From the NCBI GenBank assembly GCA_001872485.1, contig MNWK01000016.1:1-32889 (forward strand): 32,889 nucleotides of DNA, read 5' to 3'. The stretch comes from Parcubacteria group bacterium CG1_02_44_31. GTDB lineage: Bacteria > Patescibacteriota > Minisyncoccia > UBA6257 > Brennerbacteraceae. Shown here one piece after another: positions 9,401 through 18,235 of this stretch (positions are counted from its first letter, which is position 1; each line of letters starts with the position of its first letter). A model generated the notes under the pieces. The model did not search any database and was not told where the DNA came from. It worked only from the letters and a program-made list of their open reading frames with translations. A program made the position numbers and the translations under genes.

Positions 9401-10783
9401 ATGCCAAAAAAATTTACCGATATCGCGCGACCGAACGGCAGTGATTCAAAAAAGAACGCTCGGAATTCCGAACCTGAAAAAACAGAAAAACCGCGCCTAC
9501 AGCAAGCCGCGCGCGCAACAAGCGCAGCATCCTTATCATCACGGATCAAAGATAATGTGAGGCGTAAAGCGAATATTTGGAAAAAGCTTGTGCAGGGAAA
9601 AAAGACGCTTGATCACGAAACGGAAAAACATGCTGCACGCAAACATCGTGTGCCAATGAAAGCACTCATGTGGTCCGGTATATTTCTTTTCATTTCAGCA
9701 TGCGTATATGGGTTTGGCCTTATGGCAACGAGCGTGCATATTGTCATCACCACCCAAAAGCAAAAGCAAGACCAATCGTTTTCAATTCAGTTTTCCAAAA
9801 AACTTGCAACCGCGACTGCAGATATTTTGCCGCTGCGGTTGTATGAAAAATCTTTTCAATACACAAAAACATATCAAGCAACCGGACAGAGCCAAGAGCC
9901 ATCATATGTGGAAGGAACAGTGACGATATACAACAAGGCCCAACGAACGCCGCAAGTGCTTGTCGCCACAACGCGGTTTTTATCTTCGGACGGAAAATTA
10001 TTCCGTTTGATTGAGCGAACCATTGTACCCGGCTATACCATACAGAATGGTACGACGACTCCGGGTTCAATCCAGGCGCGCATCAGGGCTGACCAGCCGG
10101 GCCCGTCGTTTGCGGTTCAACCTACACAGTTTCGTTTGCCGGGACTTGCAGGATTAGCAAAATATCAAACAATATACGGCGTTTCAATTGTTCCGTTTGC
10201 GTATGCGGCAACTGGAACAATACCAGTGGTGACCGAGGACGACATACAGAACGCAAAACAATCAATTGCGCAATATGCCATTGACCAGACCAAACAAGAT
10301 ATCGTCAGCAGTTTACCCGATTCAATAAAATTGCTGGACCAAGCGCTGCGCATTAAAGTTTCAAGCGTCGCCGTACCTGCAAAGGCAGGGACAAAAACAT
10401 CTTCGTTTTCTGCGACTATTCAAGGCACAGTTGCTTTGATGGTGTTTGATGAAAAAGACATTACGCAGTATGTGCAAACCAAGATGTCCGTGAACCAATC
10501 CGCGAGCACGCTTGTGAAAGATGTTGTGACGTTTTCGTATGAAACGCCAATTGTTTCCTTTGAACAAGGAACGATGACCATGTCGGTGCATGCCAAACGT
10601 GAATTAATACCGATTGTTGATACCATGATGCTTCAACAAAAAACCGCCGCAAGGACCCTGGACGACTTGCGGAGAGAACTCCTGGCAGTTTCCGGTGTGA
10701 GGCGCGTTGATATTGTCGTGTGGCCGTTTTGGATTACACGCGTTCCGAGCAATGTGGATAAAATTGACATTGAAGTACGATAA
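9401..10783 (+). CDS. Membrane-anchored protein of unknown function (possibly baseplate J-like, CPR type)
   Basis: 460 aa, basic N-terminus, one TM ALMWSGIFLFISACVYGFGLM, beta-rich extracytoplasmic region. Confidence 0.6.
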   Translation: MPKKFTDIARPNGSDSKKNARNSEPEKTEKPRLQQAARATSAASLSSRIKDNVRRKANIWKKLVQGKKTLDHETEKHAARKHRVPMKALMWSGIFLFISACVYGFGLMATSVHIVITTQKQKQDQSFSIQFSKKLATATADILPLRLYEKSFQYTKTYQATGQSQEPSYVEGTVTIYNKAQRTPQVLVATTRFLSSDGKLFRLIERTIVPGYTIQNGTTTPGSIQARIRADQPGPSFAVQPTQFRLPGLAGLAKYQTIYGVSIVPFAYAATGTIPVVTEDDIQNAKQSIAQYAIDQTKQDIVSSLPDSIKLLDQALRIKVSSVAVPAKAGTKTSSFSATIQGTVALMVFDEKDITQYVQTKMSVNQSASTLVKDVVTFSYETPIVSFEQGTMTMSVHAKRELIPIVDTMMLQQKTAARTLDDLRRELLAVSGVRRVDIVVWPFWITRVPSNVDKIDIEVR

Positions 10784-10890
10784 AAAGCTTTGATATTGTA
10801 ATCGATTTGACCAATGCAGAGCTTGTCGAAGCATTGTCATATTGTCATTCGGCGCTGCTCATGACAATGCTGAGCGTAGTCGAAGGATTG

Positions 10891-10930
10891 ACCCAGCACC
10901 ACTTCTGCCGTAGCAGAAGTGGTGCTGGGT
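10891..10930 (+). terminator. Perfect 18-bp hairpin with CGTA loop, possible terminator; abuts the infA promoter
   Basis: ACCCAGCACCACTTCTGC-CGTA-GCAGAAGTGGTGCTGGGT. Confidence 0.6.
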
Positions 10931-10958
10931 TGACTTTTCCCCTTATCGTGAGTAGAAT
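10930..10958 (+). promoter_or_regulatory. Putative alpha-operon promoter
   Basis: TTGACT-N17-TAGAAT, 11 nt before the infA ATG at 10970. Confidence 0.6.
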
Positions 10959-10969
10959 AGGACACGTGT

Positions 10970-11188
10970 ATGGCGAATAAGGGTTCAGAGCAGTGTTTTG
11001 AAGGTGAAGTTCTGGAAGCGTTGCCAAGTACTACGTTTCGAGTCCGGCTTGATAGCGGCCGAGAAGTTCTTGCGTATTTGGCTGGTAAAATGCGAATGCA
11101 CTTTATTAAAGTCACTGTAGGGGACCGCGTGACGGTCCAGTTTTCTTCGTATAACCCGGACCATGGGCGAATTATTTATCGAAAATGA
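10970..11188 (+). CDS. infA: Translation initiation factor IF-1
   Basis: 72 aa; [32 protein letters not shown]...[22 protein letters not shown]. Confidence 0.97.
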   Translation: MANKGSEQCFEGEVLEALPSTTFRVRLDSGREVLAYLAGKMRMHFIKVTVGDRVTVQFSSYNPDHGRIIYRK

Positions 11189-11189
11189 T

Positions 11190-11303
11190 ATGAAAGTGCG
11201 AACGTCAGTTAAAAAACGATGTGCAAAGTGCAAAGTGGTTCGGAGAAAGGGGCGCGTGTATATCATTTGCTCCACGAAACGTCATAAGCAGCGGCAGGGA
11301 TAA
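11190..11303 (+). CDS. rpmJ: 50S ribosomal protein L36
   Basis: [37 protein letters not shown]; below the ORF track size cutoff. Confidence 0.96.
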   Translation: MKVRTSVKKRCAKCKVVRRKGRVYIICSTKRHKQRQG

Positions 11304-11326
11304 AAAACCGTTGTTATCGTATTTGT

Positions 11327-11713
11327 ATGAGAATTGCAGGAGTCGTTATTCCAGATGAAAAGCAGATTGATATCTCGTTGAGATATATTTTTGGCGTCGG
11401 TCCTACGCGCGCGCGAAAAATTGTCATAGAAGCGGGAATTTCTCCAAATACGCGGACGAAAAATTTGACCACCGCGGAAATTGCAAAAATCCGCGATGCG
11501 ATTGAAAAACAATATCGCATTGAAGGTGATTTGCGCCGTGAAATTCAAACCAACATCAAGCGGTTGAAAGATATCAAATGCTATCGGGGCATCAGACATA
11601 TGAAGCGATTGCCCGTGCGAGGACAAAGCACAAAGCGTAATGCGCGAACGGTTCGCGGGAATGTAAAAAAGTTGGTTGGGTCGGGAAGAAAACGTTCCGC
11701 GTCAAAAACATAA
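11327..11713 (+). CDS. rpsM: 30S ribosomal protein S13
   Basis: MRIAGVVIPDEKQIDISLRYIFGVGPTRA...GIRHMKRLPVRGQSTKRNART. Confidence 0.98.
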   Translation: MRIAGVVIPDEKQIDISLRYIFGVGPTRARKIVIEAGISPNTRTKNLTTAEIAKIRDAIEKQYRIEGDLRREIQTNIKRLKDIKCYRGIRHMKRLPVRGQSTKRNARTVRGNVKKLVGSGRKRSASKT

Positions 11714-11733
11714 TATGCATATTTTTCTTTTCT

Positions 11734-12195
11734 ATGGGTAAAAAAACAGTCATGCGAGAAACGGGCGAACATGCTTTACAAGAGCAGGAGGCCGTTACAT
11801 CCAATATTCAAAAAGCAGGAGTAGCCGCAAGCCATGGTCCTTCAAAACACCTTGAAAAGGCCCGTGTATATGTCAATGCGTCATATAACAACACGTTGAT
11901 TTGTGTGACGAACGAAAAAGGAGATATGGTCGCGTGGTCATCCTCTGGAAGTTTGGGGTTCAAGGGTCCCAAAAAAGCAACTCCGTATGCGGCAACGAGC
12001 GTAGTTGACACATTGCTCCAAAAATTAAAAAAAGTAACACTGGGCAAAGTAGTTGTGTTTGTTCGCGGCATTGGCGGAGGACGAGAAGCTGCGGTGCGAG
12101 CATTGATTAACCAAGGCGTTGATATCGCCGCTATTCAGGACGTGACGTCTATTCCCCACAACGGTCCTCGCCCGGTAAAGCCCCGCAGAGTATAA
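11734..12195 (+). CDS. rpsK: 30S ribosomal protein S11
   Basis: ARVYVNASYNNTLICVTNEKGDMVAWSSSGSLGFKGPKKATPYAA...IPHNGPRPVKPRRV. Confidence 0.98.
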   Translation: MGKKTVMRETGEHALQEQEAVTSNIQKAGVAASHGPSKHLEKARVYVNASYNNTLICVTNEKGDMVAWSSSGSLGFKGPKKATPYAATSVVDTLLQKLKKVTLGKVVVFVRGIGGGREAAVRALINQGVDIAAIQDVTSIPHNGPRPVKPRRV

Positions 12196-12211
12196 TGATA
12201 TTTTGTATGGT

Positions 12212-12841
12212 ATGGCGTTTATTTTAGGTCCAAAGGAAAAAAAGAACAGAGCTGTTGGAGAGTATTTGCAACTCAAAGCTGAACGGTCGCTCTCGCAAAA
12301 ATCAGCAATGATTCGCAAACCATATCGTCCGGGCATGCACGGCAAACGACGCCGCATGATGTCTGAATACGCGTTGCAGCTTGCGGAAAAACAAAAAATC
12401 CGTTTGACATACGGATTGAGCGAGCGTCGCATGAAACGGTATGCGTCTGATGCAACGCGTAATAAAATTATTTCAAAGACCGATTGTTTGGTTCGCGGGC
12501 TTGAATCGCGGTTGGATAATACGGTATTTCGCGCCGGGTTTGCTCCTTCGCGGAGTATTGCGCGCCAATTGGTTTCGCACGGCCACATTTTGGTCAATAA
12601 CAAACGCGTAACCATTTCTTCTTACGCAATGCGGCGAGGAGATATCATAACCGTAAGCGGTCAAGCAAGAAAGACCAAAGCATTTTCAGAATCTTTGGAA
12701 ACGATTAAAAAGCACATACCGCCAGCGTGGATTAAAACCGACCCGGATGCTTTGAGAGCAGAAGTTGTAGGGGTTCCAACACTTGAGCAAAGCGGCATTA
12801 ATTTCAATATTCCCCTTATTCTTGAGTTTTACTCCCGTTAG
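12212..12841 (+). CDS. rpsD: 30S ribosomal protein S4
   Basis: YRPGMHGKRRRMMSEYALQLAEKQKIRLTYGLSER...SRLDNTVFRAGFAPSRSIARQLVSHGHILVNNKRV; ATG at 12212 preferred over TTG at 12203. Confidence 0.97.
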   Translation: MAFILGPKEKKNRAVGEYLQLKAERSLSQKSAMIRKPYRPGMHGKRRRMMSEYALQLAEKQKIRLTYGLSERRMKRYASDATRNKIISKTDCLVRGLESRLDNTVFRAGFAPSRSIARQLVSHGHILVNNKRVTISSYAMRRGDIITVSGQARKTKAFSESLETIKKHIPPAWIKTDPDALRAEVVGVPTLEQSGINFNIPLILEFYSR

Positions 12842-12847
12842 TGTAAA

Positions 12848-12885
12848 CCCCGCACCATCCTTGTTAGACAAGATTGGTGCGTGGG
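12848..12885. repeat. Hairpin element E1, flanked by TAAA
   Basis: TAAA|CCCCGCACCATCCTTGTTAGACAAGATTGGTGCGTGGG|TAAA. Confidence 0.75.
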
Positions 12886-12889
12886 TAAA

Positions 12890-13025
12890 CCCCGTAGTGA
12901 GAATGCGACTGCCTTAACAAAAGAATTCCATGCATGTTACGTATACAACCTAGTAAATTGATATCTGTGTATTAAAATAAAATCAGAAATACGGCATAAA
13001 ATTCTGTCGCATTTCTACTACGGGG
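12890..13025 (+). mobile_element. MITE-like element D1, flanked by TAAA
   Basis: Termini CCCCGTAGTGAGAATGCGACTG and (reverse complement) CCCCGTAGTAGAAATGCGACAG; homologous to 19126-19263 and 20671-20839. Confidence 0.75.
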
Positions 13026-13029
13026 TAAA

Positions 13030-13132
13030 CCCCGTATGAAATTCAACAAAATAATGCACGAGCAAAAATAAAAGATTTTCTAAAACATACTATCCTCTTC
13101 AGATTCTTTGTACTTATGAATTTCTGACGGGG
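13030..13132. mobile_element. Second MITE-like element, different interior, flanked by TAAA
   Basis: Termini CCCCGTATGAAATTCA and (reverse complement) CCCCGTCAGAAATTCA; TAAA at 13026-13029 and 13133-13136. Confidence 0.65.
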
Positions 13133-13163
13133 TAAACATAATTAACAAACGGAAAATGAACAT

Positions 13164-14075
13164 ATGATTACATTACCGAAACAACCAATAATCGTCGAGT
13201 CAGATGCCCGCAAGGCGGTTATTGAAATTGAAGGATTATTCCCGGGATACGGAGTAACATTGGGAAACGCGTTGCGGCGCGTGCTTCTTTCTTCGTGCGA
13301 AGGAGCTGCGGTCACATCGTTTCGCGTGGAAGGCGTTCACCACGAGTTTTCAACTATTCCGAACATTCTGGAAGATGTAATTGACATATCGCTTAATTTG
13401 AAAAAACTGCGTTTCCGCGTTTTTTCCAATGAACCGCAAACGCTATCGCTTGTAAAAAAAGGCGAGGGAATTGTGACTGCTTCAGATATCGCAAAGAATC
13501 CCTTGGTTGAAATCGTCAATCCAGAAGCGCATATTGCGACATTGACTGACAAGCGTGCCGCTCTGGATATGAAAATGGTTGTTGAAAAAGGTATGGGATA
13601 TTCCGAGGTAGACCAGCGTAGAAAAGAAAAGCTTCCTATCGGAACCGTTGCGCTTGACGCGAATTTTTCTCCCGTGACCTTGGTCAATGTTGAAGTTGAA
13701 AATATGATGGTTGAAGGACGAGCGGATTATAACCGTTTGCGTTTACACATTGAAACCGACGGTTCGCTTTTTCCACTGGACGCATATGACCAAGCAATCG
13801 GGATTTTAGTTGACCATTTCGGAAATTTGAGGATTGAAAAGGAGAAAACAGCCCAGGATGCTTCTGGCAAAGAACGCGAAAAACAGGTAAACGAATTGGT
13901 TCTCTCGGGCATTTCGACCCGGTTTTTGGCGATATTGGCAAAACATCGCGTCAAAACATTTGACGACATAGGGAAACTAAATCTTGATAAAATAAGCAGA
14001 TTCAAGGGTTTGGGCGATAAAGCAATTCAAGAAATTCGAAAAGTTGCCGAACAGCACGGTATTGATTTGAAATAA
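13164..14075 (+). CDS. rpoA: DNA-directed RNA polymerase subunit alpha
   Basis: 303 aa; GYGVTLGNALRRVLLSSCEGAAVTSFRVEGVHHEFSTIPNILEDV; C-terminal HhH domain. Confidence 0.98.
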   Translation: MITLPKQPIIVESDARKAVIEIEGLFPGYGVTLGNALRRVLLSSCEGAAVTSFRVEGVHHEFSTIPNILEDVIDISLNLKKLRFRVFSNEPQTLSLVKKGEGIVTASDIAKNPLVEIVNPEAHIATLTDKRAALDMKMVVEKGMGYSEVDQRRKEKLPIGTVALDANFSPVTLVNVEVENMMVEGRADYNRLRLHIETDGSLFPLDAYDQAIGILVDHFGNLRIEKEKTAQDASGKEREKQVNELVLSGISTRFLAILAKHRVKTFDDIGKLNLDKISRFKGLGDKAIQEIRKVAEQHGIDLK

Positions 14076-14079
14076 ATAT

Positions 14080-14436
14080 ATGCGGCACCGTAAAGTCGGG
14101 AAAAAATTCGGACGCAAAAAAGGCGATCGAAATGCATTCACTAAGTCGTTGGTGCATAATTTGATTATGAAGGAAAAGATAACAACGACGCGCGCCCGCG
14201 CCAAAGAAACAGCCCGTCTTTTTGGTCCGTTGATGACTCTTGCAAAGAAACAAACGCTTGCTGCGTATCGTCTTTTGTTAGCTCGCCTCCCAAAAAAATC
14301 AGCGGAGAAGTTATATAAAATTCTTGTCCCGCGGTTTGCGAATAGAACTTCGGGATGCACGAGAATTATTGCGCTACCGCGCAGGACTCACGACGCGTCA
14401 CCGATGTGCATCATTAGTCTTGTGGAGCAAAAATAG
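14080..14436 (+). CDS. rplQ: 50S ribosomal protein L17
   Basis: MRHRKVGKKFGRKKGDRNAFTKSLVHNLIMKEKITTTRARAKE. Confidence 0.97.
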   Translation: MRHRKVGKKFGRKKGDRNAFTKSLVHNLIMKEKITTTRARAKETARLFGPLMTLAKKQTLAAYRLLLARLPKKSAEKLYKILVPRFANRTSGCTRIIALPRRTHDASPMCIISLVEQK

Positions 14437-14455
14437 CGCCATTTATTTTTACGTT

Positions 14456-14806
14456 ATGGAACCAGCTCATATAACAATTGACGCAACGGGGAAATCTATG
14501 GGGCGTTTGGCTACGCAGGTAGCGCGAGTTTTATTGGGAAAACATACCCCTGAGTACAAAAGAAATCTTCAACAGGTATGCCCTCTTGTTTCAATTGAAC
14601 ATATTGATGCGGTTCGATTTACCGGGAAAAAACTAAGTCAAAAAGTGTATCGGTATCATACGGGATATATGGGCCATTTGAAAGAAATCAAAGTGAAAGC
14701 ATTATTTGCAGCAAAGCCGTCTGCGGTATTTATGCATACGATTCGCGGCATGCTTCCCAAAAATAATCAGCGCGATAAACTGTTGAAAAATATCATATTC
14801 ACATAA
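14456..14806 (+). CDS. rplM: 50S ribosomal protein L13, short form
   Basis: IDATGKSMGRLATQVARVLLGKHTPEY...YRYHTGYMGHLKE...IRGMLPKNNQRDKLLKN; ATG at 14456. Confidence 0.95.
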   Translation: MEPAHITIDATGKSMGRLATQVARVLLGKHTPEYKRNLQQVCPLVSIEHIDAVRFTGKKLSQKVYRYHTGYMGHLKEIKVKALFAAKPSAVFMHTIRGMLPKNNQRDKLLKNIIFT

Positions 14807-14809
14807 TGT

Positions 14810-15226
14810 ATGGCAACCAAAAAAATAAAATCCGAATCAAAAAAATATATCCGCGCAAAAGGAACGCGCAAGCGCGCTGTTGCTGTTGTGCGGCTTATGG
14901 AACACGGCGCTGACATCACGATTAATAAAAAATCCGTGAACGCGTATTTCCCGGTTTTTGAATTACAAAAAATCGTATTCGAACCTTTGCGAGTGTTAGG
15001 CCTTGAAGGGAAGGTAGGCGTGAATATTACAACCAAAGGCGGCGGCATGCGCGGACAAGCTGAAGCGATTCGCCATGCGCTTTCCCGCGCGCTTGTCAAA
15101 ATGAAACAAGAACACCGGACAATATTGAAAAAAGCGAAATTACTTACGCGCGATGCACGCGAAAAAGAACGCAAGAAATTCGGGCTCAAGCGTGCGCGAA
15201 AAGCACCGCAATGGGGAAAGCGCTAG
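14810..15226 (+). CDS. rpsI: 30S ribosomal protein S9
   Basis: YIRAKGTRKRAVAVVRL...GGGMRGQAEAIRHALSRALVKM...KFGLKRARKAPQWGKR. Confidence 0.97.
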   Translation: MATKKIKSESKKYIRAKGTRKRAVAVVRLMEHGADITINKKSVNAYFPVFELQKIVFEPLRVLGLEGKVGVNITTKGGGMRGQAEAIRHALSRALVKMKQEHRTILKKAKLLTRDAREKERKKFGLKRARKAPQWGKR

Positions 15227-15261
15227 ACAATAATATCGTCTTGCGATGTTGATAGAAAGTT

Positions 15262-15756
15262 ATGATGGGGAAATTATTTGGAATTCTCATTATTGTTTTA
15301 GCCCTTGTTTTAGGGGGCGTTTTTATCAAGGCATTTCAAAAATCGAATAAGTATCAAAATAGCAGAACGCCTCAACCCCTTACTTCGCAAACCGCATATA
15401 CAACTACAACGCCATCTTTATCTCCTAACATTTCTTCATCACCGTCAGTTTTGCCACCTCAAGAACCAATAGTGAAAACGCGGCTCGTGTCAATTGATGT
15501 TGATAATGATGCAGCTGGGATGACGATTGTTCACGTTCCCAAAGGATGGCGCATCAAAATTGAGCTTCATGCGATGAATGCGAATGTTGATGCACAAGGG
15601 CTTCGTTTTCGAAGCGGGACGATTGACAGTGGCGCAATTTTGCCCGGAATGTCAAAAAGCATTGATTTCATTGCTGACCAATCGTTTACCTTAACGCCGT
15701 ATGAGATGAGTACAGGAACAGTTCGTCCGTATGTGATTCAGATTGTTGTGGAATAA
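15262..15756 (+). CDS. Membrane-anchored protein with cupredoxin-like domain, probably lacking copper ligands
   Basis: N-terminal TM; domain IVHVPKGWRIKIELHAMNANVDAQGLRFRSGTIDSGAILPGMSKSIDFIADQSFTL...YVIQIVVE follows the cupredoxin-like pattern; no Cys. Confidence 0.5.
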   Translation: MMGKLFGILIIVLALVLGGVFIKAFQKSNKYQNSRTPQPLTSQTAYTTTTPSLSPNISSSPSVLPPQEPIVKTRLVSIDVDNDAAGMTIVHVPKGWRIKIELHAMNANVDAQGLRFRSGTIDSGAILPGMSKSIDFIADQSFTLTPYEMSTGTVRPYVIQIVVE

Positions 15757-15871
15757 TTTGGTATGTCACGTTAGAGACCACCCTGCCACAGACACGGCTA
15801 CGGCCGCCTTGGGGCGGTTTGTCTCTAGCGGGGTATACTAAATAGAATTATTAACAGGATCACTACTCGGT

Positions 15872-16501
15872 ATGTCAGTTTCTCATCGGCAAAAAGTCCG
15901 GAATATCATCAGGACTTTGAAACGATTGTATCCGCGCATCCGTATTTCGCTTTGTTTTTCATCTCAATGGGAACTTATGGTTGCCGTGATTTTGTCTGCG
16001 CAAACTACGGACGTGAAAGTAAACCACATTACAAAAAAGCTTTTTAAAAAACACAAGACAATTCGAGCATACGCACAAGCGTCGCCTCGGGAGTTTATGT
16101 CTGATATTCGCGGCGTTAATTATTATAAAACCAAAGCGCGGCATATTATCGCAGCTGCGCAAAAAATCGTACATCAATACGGTGGAAAGATTCCTATAAC
16201 TATGGGCGCTCTTACGGGGCTTCCGGGCATTGGCCGTAAAAGCGCGAATGTGATTATCAACGAATGCACGAAAAAACCGGTTGGTATCGTGGTTGATACT
16301 CACATGATTCGGTTAAGCAGATTAATGGGATTGACCAGTTACAAGAACCCGAAAAATATAGAATTGGATTTAATGCGCATTGTTCCCCAAAGTGAATGGA
16401 GAACATTTGCTTTGCGCCTTGTGCAGTATGGACGCGATTATTGTCCTGCGCGAAAACATCGTCACGATTTATGCCCGCTTGAACCGTACGACGCCAATTA
16501 A
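15872..16501 (+). CDS. nth: Endonuclease III family DNA glycosylase/AP lyase with altered Fe-S loop
   Basis: LSAQTTDVKVN, LTGLPGIGRKSANVIIN HhH, VDTHMIRLSRLMGL; C-terminal loop CPARKHRHDLCPLEPYD. Confidence 0.93.
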   Translation: MSVSHRQKVRNIIRTLKRLYPRIRISLCFSSQWELMVAVILSAQTTDVKVNHITKKLFKKHKTIRAYAQASPREFMSDIRGVNYYKTKARHIIAAAQKIVHQYGGKIPITMGALTGLPGIGRKSANVIINECTKKPVGIVVDTHMIRLSRLMGLTSYKNPKNIELDLMRIVPQSEWRTFALRLVQYGRDYCPARKHRHDLCPLEPYDAN

Positions 16502-16516
16502 GGGACGCTAAACGTC

Positions 16517-17926
16517 CTAAGGAAACAATGCGGCGCGCACCAATCTTCCTGTTTGGACCCAGGAGCACGACGAATTACCGCATGTAAGCGGAAAACTAAT
16601 GTCTGTGGGAATTGTCCAATGATTCGCTGGTTGGCGCGAATCTATTTCCGCAAGCACGATAGTTTTTGCAAAAAGCGCGATGACTGACCAGTCGTCGTTT
16701 GCAAAAAAGATTTTATACGCCTGTTGTGTCAAGGGAGCAATGTAAAATGATTGTCCTTGTTCGTATTTTACATCGTCATACATTTGTTCCAGGAAATAGA
16801 CATATAGGTTGTTGCCAGTCGCATACGCCATTTTTGTTTCGTTTGCCGTGATAGCGACATCAAGGGCTGAATTTGTAATTCGCAAAGATGAACCATTGAT
16901 GGTATCCAGCACGGATAATGGACCGTTTTTTGCAAAAGCAACGAGCCGATTATTATCCAGTTCGTACAGCGACCATGCATATTGGCCCGGATGCGCAATG
17001 GGGAGTATGGCGATGCGTTTTTCAGACAGTTGCTTTGACGGGTCAAAAGAATATATGATGCCGTTCTCATCAAGAAAATAATTTCCTGTTTTTGTTTCAG
17101 ATATTTCAATAATCGGTTTTTCGGTAAAGTGCGTGTAGCGCTGTGTTTGGAAGTCAAACGCGTATCCGCCTTGGCTGGTCATCAGAATGAGGATATTGTT
17201 TTGGTTTGCGTGCCATCGGAAACGGATTGAAGAAAGCGTGAGCCCTGTTTGCCGCAGAAAATCAGCAAAATAAGATTTGCCGTTTATGATTTCTGTTTTT
17301 GTCTTTATCAAGACGGTTTCATTGGTGCGAACTAATAGAGTATCTTTGTCCTTTGAAAAAAGCGCTGAACGAATTTTATCCGATATAGAGGACGATGCCA
17401 TTTCTGAAAGGTCTATGGCGCGCTGGCTTGTTGCGTTTGTTTGGTCGTATATGAAAAGCGTTTTTAAATCAGAACTCCATGCAAACGATTGCGCATCGCG
17501 CGGCTGCACAAAATTGATTGTTGTGGTGGAAAGCTGTACGGCATCCGTGCGCGGTTGCGAATAAGGGATGGCGATACGCGTTGCTTTTGTGACCGTAAGA
17601 GGTTGCACGGGTAGTGTCTTTTGCCAAAGAAATGTTGTGGTATTAGGCGCAGCGACTTCAACAAAATATGGTGTTGGGATAAGTGACTGGAATAATGTTC
17701 CGGTGTAGAGTATTTCCGCTGCGGGTTTGACGCGCTGAACTATGTTCCCAATGCGTATAACGGTTGCCGAAGGCCGAGATTTTAAAAATATGGCGCCTGT
17801 TTGAACCCATTGGTAATGTTTCCAATCAAACGCGTACCCTTGCGACATAAGAACAACAATCGGCGTTCCGATGCAAAAAAGCGCGGCCAGAATCCAAAAA
17901 AGCAGTGTTCGATGCGATTTTTTCAT
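16517..17926 (-). CDS. Membrane-anchored PEGA-like / beta-propeller-like protein of unknown function
   Basis: 469 aa; N-terminal TM; GAIFLKSRPSATVIRIGN...PYFVEVAAPN PEGA-like; repeated beta segments. Confidence 0.65.
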   Translation of the reverse strand: MKKSHRTLLFWILAALFCIGTPIVVLMSQGYAFDWKHYQWVQTGAIFLKSRPSATVIRIGNIVQRVKPAAEILYTGTLFQSLIPTPYFVEVAAPNTTTFLWQKTLPVQPLTVTKATRIAIPYSQPRTDAVQLSTTTINFVQPRDAQSFAWSSDLKTLFIYDQTNATSQRAIDLSEMASSSISDKIRSALFSKDKDTLLVRTNETVLIKTKTEIINGKSYFADFLRQTGLTLSSIRFRWHANQNNILILMTSQGGYAFDFQTQRYTHFTEKPIIEISETKTGNYFLDENGIIYSFDPSKQLSEKRIAILPIAHPGQYAWSLYELDNNRLVAFAKNGPLSVLDTINGSSLRITNSALDVAITANETKMAYATGNNLYVYFLEQMYDDVKYEQGQSFYIAPLTQQAYKIFFANDDWSVIALFAKTIVLAEIDSRQPANHWTIPTDISFPLTCGNSSCSWVQTGRLVRAALFP

Positions 17927-17977
17927 ACGTATATGTATTATAGCATTCAGTTTGCGTATATCGATGCTGTAATAGCA

Positions 17978-18082
17978 ATGGAGTCCTCAGGGCGAAGCCC
18001 ATAATGTACGCTTTCTCATTAATGTAAAAAGTCCTTCGGCCAGAGGCTGATCCGCCTATGGCGGAAAATTCTAAGCACTAAT
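17978..18082 (+). repeat. Intergenic repeat C copy 1
   Basis: ATGGAGTCCTCAGGGCGAAGCCC...CCTTCGGCCAGAGGCTGATCCGCCTATGGCGGAAAATTCTAAGCACTAAT, matches 20319-20425. Confidence 0.85.
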
Positions 18083-18088
18083 GTTCTC

Positions 18089-18119
18089 GTCTTCGCAAGA
18101 ACAAAGTTCTTGCGAAGAC
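18089..18119. repeat. Palindromic repeat A copy 1
   Basis: GTCTTCGCAAGAAC-AAA-GTTCTTGCGAAGAC perfect 14-bp stem. Confidence 0.9.
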
Positions 18120-18235
18120 TTTAATTGCTTAGAGTTTAAAATGGAACCTCGTAGTAGATTTTTAACAATCCCGCAAAGCGGGAAAAAGAAAATATGGTGT
18201 ATTATATAAAAAGGGTATACATATTGTAATTATAT

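Noticed and set aside
10370-10400. CCTGC...GCAGG short inverted repeat inside the 9401 CDS as another inserted palindrome
   Set aside because: Only 5-nt arms; not distinguishable from chance.
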